Positions 9,287 to 12,648 of a stretch of DNA of 12,648 bases are shown here, piece by piece. How positions within the stretch are numbered: the first letter of the stretch is position 1; each line of letters opens with the position of its first letter. The position numbers were made by a program, and so were the translations under genes. The notes beneath the pieces are model-generated. The model did no database searches, had not been told where the DNA came from, and saw only the letters and a list, made by a program, of their open reading frames with translations. The DNA is from Pleurotus ostreatus/Saccharomyces cerevisiae fusant (lineage: Eukaryota; Opisthokonta): positions 1 to 12,648 of the forward strand of contig JAMQCK010001051.1 in NCBI GenBank assembly GCA_024196135.1. The letters are read 5' to 3'.

Positions 9287-12200
9287 ATGCAGCGAGAGGC
9301 GACTACGAGCGGGGATAACACGCCCTCCGAAGAGCACAACGAGTCGAAGAAGAGGAAGATAGACCGAGCATGCGACTTCTGTAGGAAAAGAAAGAGTAAG
9401 CAGTGCAAGGACGCGCGCGCCATCTTATGTCTTCGGCATACTCATCACCATCCTTGCAGCTCGTTGTAGGTCGCGTTATGCCAACACTCTCTGCTCTATA
9501 CTCACTGCAGCTAGGCGACGGTGACAAGCTATCTCGGAAGCCGTGCACGAATTGTATCATCAATAATTCGAGCTGTACATATCAGGACACGATGAAGGTG
9601 CGTCCCAGTATGCGGGTGCTTTTGTGCTGCGTGATCTCACCGCGATGCAGCGGCAAGTCTTCAGCAAGGCGTACGTATAACACGGCCCAGAGCCGTCTTC
9701 AATTAACCAAGTCCTGTACAGCTACGTCGAATCTCTGGAACAACGCATCGAAACCTTGGAGCGTCGCAATAGAGAGCTCGAAGACTTGTTAGGTGTTGTA
9801 AGAGATGACCTACTGTTCCCTTTCCGCCTCCTGATATGTGTCATACAGCATCAAATAGCGGCAGCGAAGGGAGGCGAAGCAGACGGCCGACCCAGCTCAT
9901 TCACAACAAATGCGACTATCCGGGAGACAATCAAGTCAATCGTCTCGCAAGAACAAATGCGCGACATGGCTTGCGTCATGCTTCGCATGGGTACCCAGGG
10001 GCACGAGCCTGACTACGAAACGACCGACGACGCAGAGCAAGACACTGCGGAATACAACCCTCAGGACGACGAACTTGCCTCTCGCATGCAGAACGTTCAC
10101 CTCACACGCTCGGTATTCGACAGGTTCCTGGGGAATAAATATCTTGGGAAGAGTAGCTCTGCGAGTAAGTCGACGGCACTTGCATTGAAGATGATTCTAA
10201 TATACTGACCAGTGTACAGACCTCCTAATCAAGCTCATCAGCCTCAAGAAGATCGCCAACGAGCCCTACAGGATCCCGACGACCTTTCTCGAGGGTCGCC
10301 GCGCGGAGTACTGGACTGCGCGACCCTGGGAGCTCGATCTCTTTGCTACGGATCCCACGCAATTCACCTTTCCCGATGACGACCTCATGAACTCGCTCAT
10401 CGATCTCTATTTCGACAACGTGCAACCCTTCTTCCCCCTCCTCCATCGGCCGACATTCGAGCATGGCCTGCGAGAGTTGCAGCACCATACTGACCACCAC
10501 TTCGGGTCAATTGTGTTGCTAGTATGCGCCTTAGGCGCCCAGTACTCGGACGATCCGCGTGTTCTCTCCGAAGAGTATGGCTTGGACAAGTTGTCGAGGG
10601 GATGGTACGTCTTCCACGATTTAACCGTTCGCTCAAGTAAATCCCACTCAATCGTACCTAGGAAATGGTTCTCGCAGGTCGAAAAGGCGCGCAAAGCGGT
10701 CTTCGGCGGCCCAAACTTGCTAGAGATCCAATCCTACTGCGTATGTCATAGCTGTTTGCATCTTCGAATTTGGAAGTAATCCCGTCTCTCCAGCTTTCCA
10801 TCCTATTCATGATCCCCGCGTCCAACTCCATGACTCAGCATATCTGGACGCGCATCGGTGTCGCCATACGCTACATTCAAGACGTCGGTGCGCATCGACG
10901 GATGAGGCAGCGTAATCCGACCATCACGGACGAGCTGTGGATTCGTGCGGCCTGGTGAGTGCTTTTGTCGTGCGCAGATGGTAGCGAAGGATTGACGCAG
11001 TTTAGGATCATCGTCGTGCTCGACAGAAACATCAGCTCTATGCTGGGCCGCAACTGCGCGATGCCGGATGAAGAGTACGTCTCTTGCTCAGTCTACCCCC
11101 AAGCCGTCAGCTGACCCGTCTTAGCCTCGCCATCCGCTACCCAATGGACGTCGATGACGAATATTGGCACGACCCAAGCAATCCAGAAGGCTCATGGAAG
11201 CAGCCCAAAGGCAAGCCGTCAAATGTGTCCTGCTTCATCGCACAGATGAAGCTCTCGCGCATAGTCGAGATCACCGTGCGGACGCTTTACGGGAGCAATA
11301 AATACGGGTCCCTAGCTGAGTTCTGGGGCGAGCAAGATTGGGACCGTGACGTCGTGCAGGAGCTCGACTCCGCGCTCAACAAGTGGTTGGACGAGATCCC
11401 CGAGTTTTGTATGTGTTTTTGCGTACTCGTCTCGTCGTTTAGTCTCGCTTACCTTTGGCGCGACTAGTGCACTGGAATCCGGAGGAGCCTGACCATCGGG
11501 TGCTGAAGCAAGCGGCGTATCTGCACTGCTCGTACCGGCAGACGCAAATCCTGATCCACCGACCGTTCATCACCGCCACGAAGAAATCGGCTCACCCTTC
11601 GCTACCTTCGTTGACAATCTGCACCACGGCTGCGAGGGCGTGCGCACACGTCCTGGATAGACAAAGGCAGGTGACCGGCTCTGGGTCGTATTATATCTCG
11701 GTGCGCTTATCACCAATCTTCGTGACCCAATCTAACACAGATTTTGAGAAGTTCGCAGCGGCCATATCAGCCATTGTGCTGCTGGTGAGCATGTGGACTC
11801 GGGCGAAGCCACGGGCAAGCAGGGAGCAGCTGAAGGTGCGCTGTTCGATAGCGGAATCTCGCATGGTCGGTTAACTTGATCCTTTTTGCCAGGAACTGAG
11901 CGATATCCAACTCATATTGGACTATATGAAGAGCATGGAAGATCGCTCGGCGACGGCTGGGCGGACATGGGACGTGCTCAACGAGCTTCGCTCGATCGGC
12001 GAGATGCCGGACTCGCAGTTGGGCAAGCGTCCGCACGATGGAGTTGACGGGGGTACGGTTGAGGACCCACGGCCCTCGCCAGCGTCTAGGCAGGAGGGCT
12101 CGTCGCACGCTTCTACGAGCGCGTCGGGCCCTTCGCCCGTCTCGCCAGTGGGCGACATAGGCGGAGCTCCCTCGACGTTACCGAATTTGTCTGGCGATGG

Positions 12201-12590
12201 CATGACCCCGTGGTTCCCGCCCACTTCGAGCGGGTCTGGAGATAGCAACAACGACGCGACGTATGACCCGCTTGCTTCGTGGTCGCTCGAAGGCATGGAG
12301 CCCTTCTCCGGCCAGGATGCGAACTTCATGACTGGCATGCCCACTGACGCCGCACCGCACGGGTTGGATCAGGACAGCATGGCAATTTGGTCGTCCGTGC
12401 CACCGGCCTTTGAGTGAGTAATCTTCCTTATGCTAGGTGAACATGAACTGACGACCCTTACAGCCCGAATGACTGGTTGACGTACCTCGCGGGGCTGGAA
12501 GACGCTGCGAACGACCCAGTTATGGGCGGGCCAACGCAATACGCAGATCTGGGAGCTCCGCAGGATAATCAGTCGGGATACCCGCTATGA
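9287..12590 (+). CDS. Zn2Cys6 fungal-specific transcription factor
   Basis: Nuclear DNA-binding regulator. Fifteen exons: 9287-9395, 9460-9465, 9515-9597, 9651-9670, 9722-9797, 9849-10164, 10220-10604, 10662-10740, 10794-10954, 11006-11074, 11125-11408, 11468-11700, 11749-11835, 11893-12413, 12464-12590; 851 residues, TGA at 12588. A basic stretch (KKRKIDRA) leads into the zinc cluster with Cys at residues 29, 32, 39, 49, 52 and 59, spaced C-x2-C-x6-C-x9-C-x2-C-x6-C. A linker and short coiled coil follow (YVESLEQRIETLERRNRELE, about 74-93). The central fungal-specific regulatory domain includes LYFDNVQPFFPLLHRPTFE (about 264-282), ARKAVFGGPNLLEIQSYCLS, TRIGVAIRYIQDVGAHRR, AAWIIVVLDRNISSMLGR and FAAAISAIVLL. 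The last 200 or so residues are Pro/Ser/Gly/Asp-rich and may be an activation region. Target genes are unknown. Least certain joints: the microexon, the 51-nt intron 9798-9848, and the acceptor at 11748. Confidence 0.93.
9460..9465 (+). other. 6-nt microexon inside the zinc-cluster coding sequence
   Basis: Exon 1 ends in RKRK plus one base (A, 9395). The intron 9396-9459 (GTAAGC...TTGCAG) is followed by CTCGTT, then a second intron 9466-9514 (GTAGGT...GCTAG), then GCGACGGT. Joined, this reads RKRK-T-R-C-D-G-D-K and places the third cluster Cys exactly six residues after the second. Direct joining of 9395 to 9515 stays in frame but yields RKRK-S-D-G-D and loses that Cys. Confidence 0.8.
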
Positions 12591-12648
12591 TACCAGTACT
12601 CGCACGATCTCACAAGAGCCAGTGCTGTAACCGTGCAGTATACGCAGT
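12591..12648 (+). other. 3' flank of the regulator gene
   Basis: The 58 bases after the stop are presumably 3' UTR. No further coding signal or poly(A) hexamer is visible before the window ends. Confidence 0.5.

Noticed and set aside
9460..9469. 10-nt version of the zinc-cluster microexon (donor GTCGCG at 9470)
   Set aside because: It leaves the frame shifted with either later acceptor (9510 or 9514) and meets a stop; the 6-nt version is in frame and gives the exact cluster spacing.

Overview
The window looks like nuclear DNA of a filamentous basidiomycete, most likely an Agaricomycete. The coding regions are cut by very many short introns (41 to 83 nt, mostly about 50, GT...AG). Protein families are fungal (membrane-anchored GH5 exo-glucanase, Zn2Cys6 regulator) and there is a U6 spliceosomal RNA gene. 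I assembled five protein-coding genes with 43 introns in total by matching splice sites, phases and family motifs by eye; none of this was checked with transcripts or database searches.

Layout. (1) 1-2450, plus: 5'-truncated GH5 exo-beta-1,3-glucanase with a type II membrane anchor. (2) 2451-3033: convergent intergenic DNA with a short tandem repeat. (3) 3034-3380, minus: a three-exon, 78-residue protein resembling the mitochondrial ATPase inhibitor IF1 but with no obvious presequence. (4) 3381-3715: spacer holding its presumed promoter. (5) 3716-6360, minus: a 13-exon MTO1/GidA homologue, the FAD-dependent mitochondrial tRNA wobble-uridine modification enzyme. (6) 6361-6570: short divergent promoter region. 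(7) 6571-8075, plus: a 10-exon mitochondrial carrier (SLC25 type) of unknown substrate. (8) 8076-8810: long spacer without a supported gene. (9) about 8811-8917, minus: U6 snRNA. (10) 8918-9286: divergent U6/regulator promoter region. (11) 9287-12590, plus: a 15-exon Zn2Cys6 transcription factor of 851 residues whose third zinc-binding Cys is completed only through a 6-nt microexon.

Three adjacent genes (IF1-like, MTO1, carrier) point to mitochondria, and MTO1 and the carrier share a promoter region of about 210 bp. The glucanase (cell-wall glucan), U6 and the regulator have no evident functional link to them. I see no mobile element, CRISPR or phage-like content, and no clear sign of a new multi-gene system. 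The most notable items are the 6-nt microexon, the small IF1-like gene and the unusual 3' end of U6.
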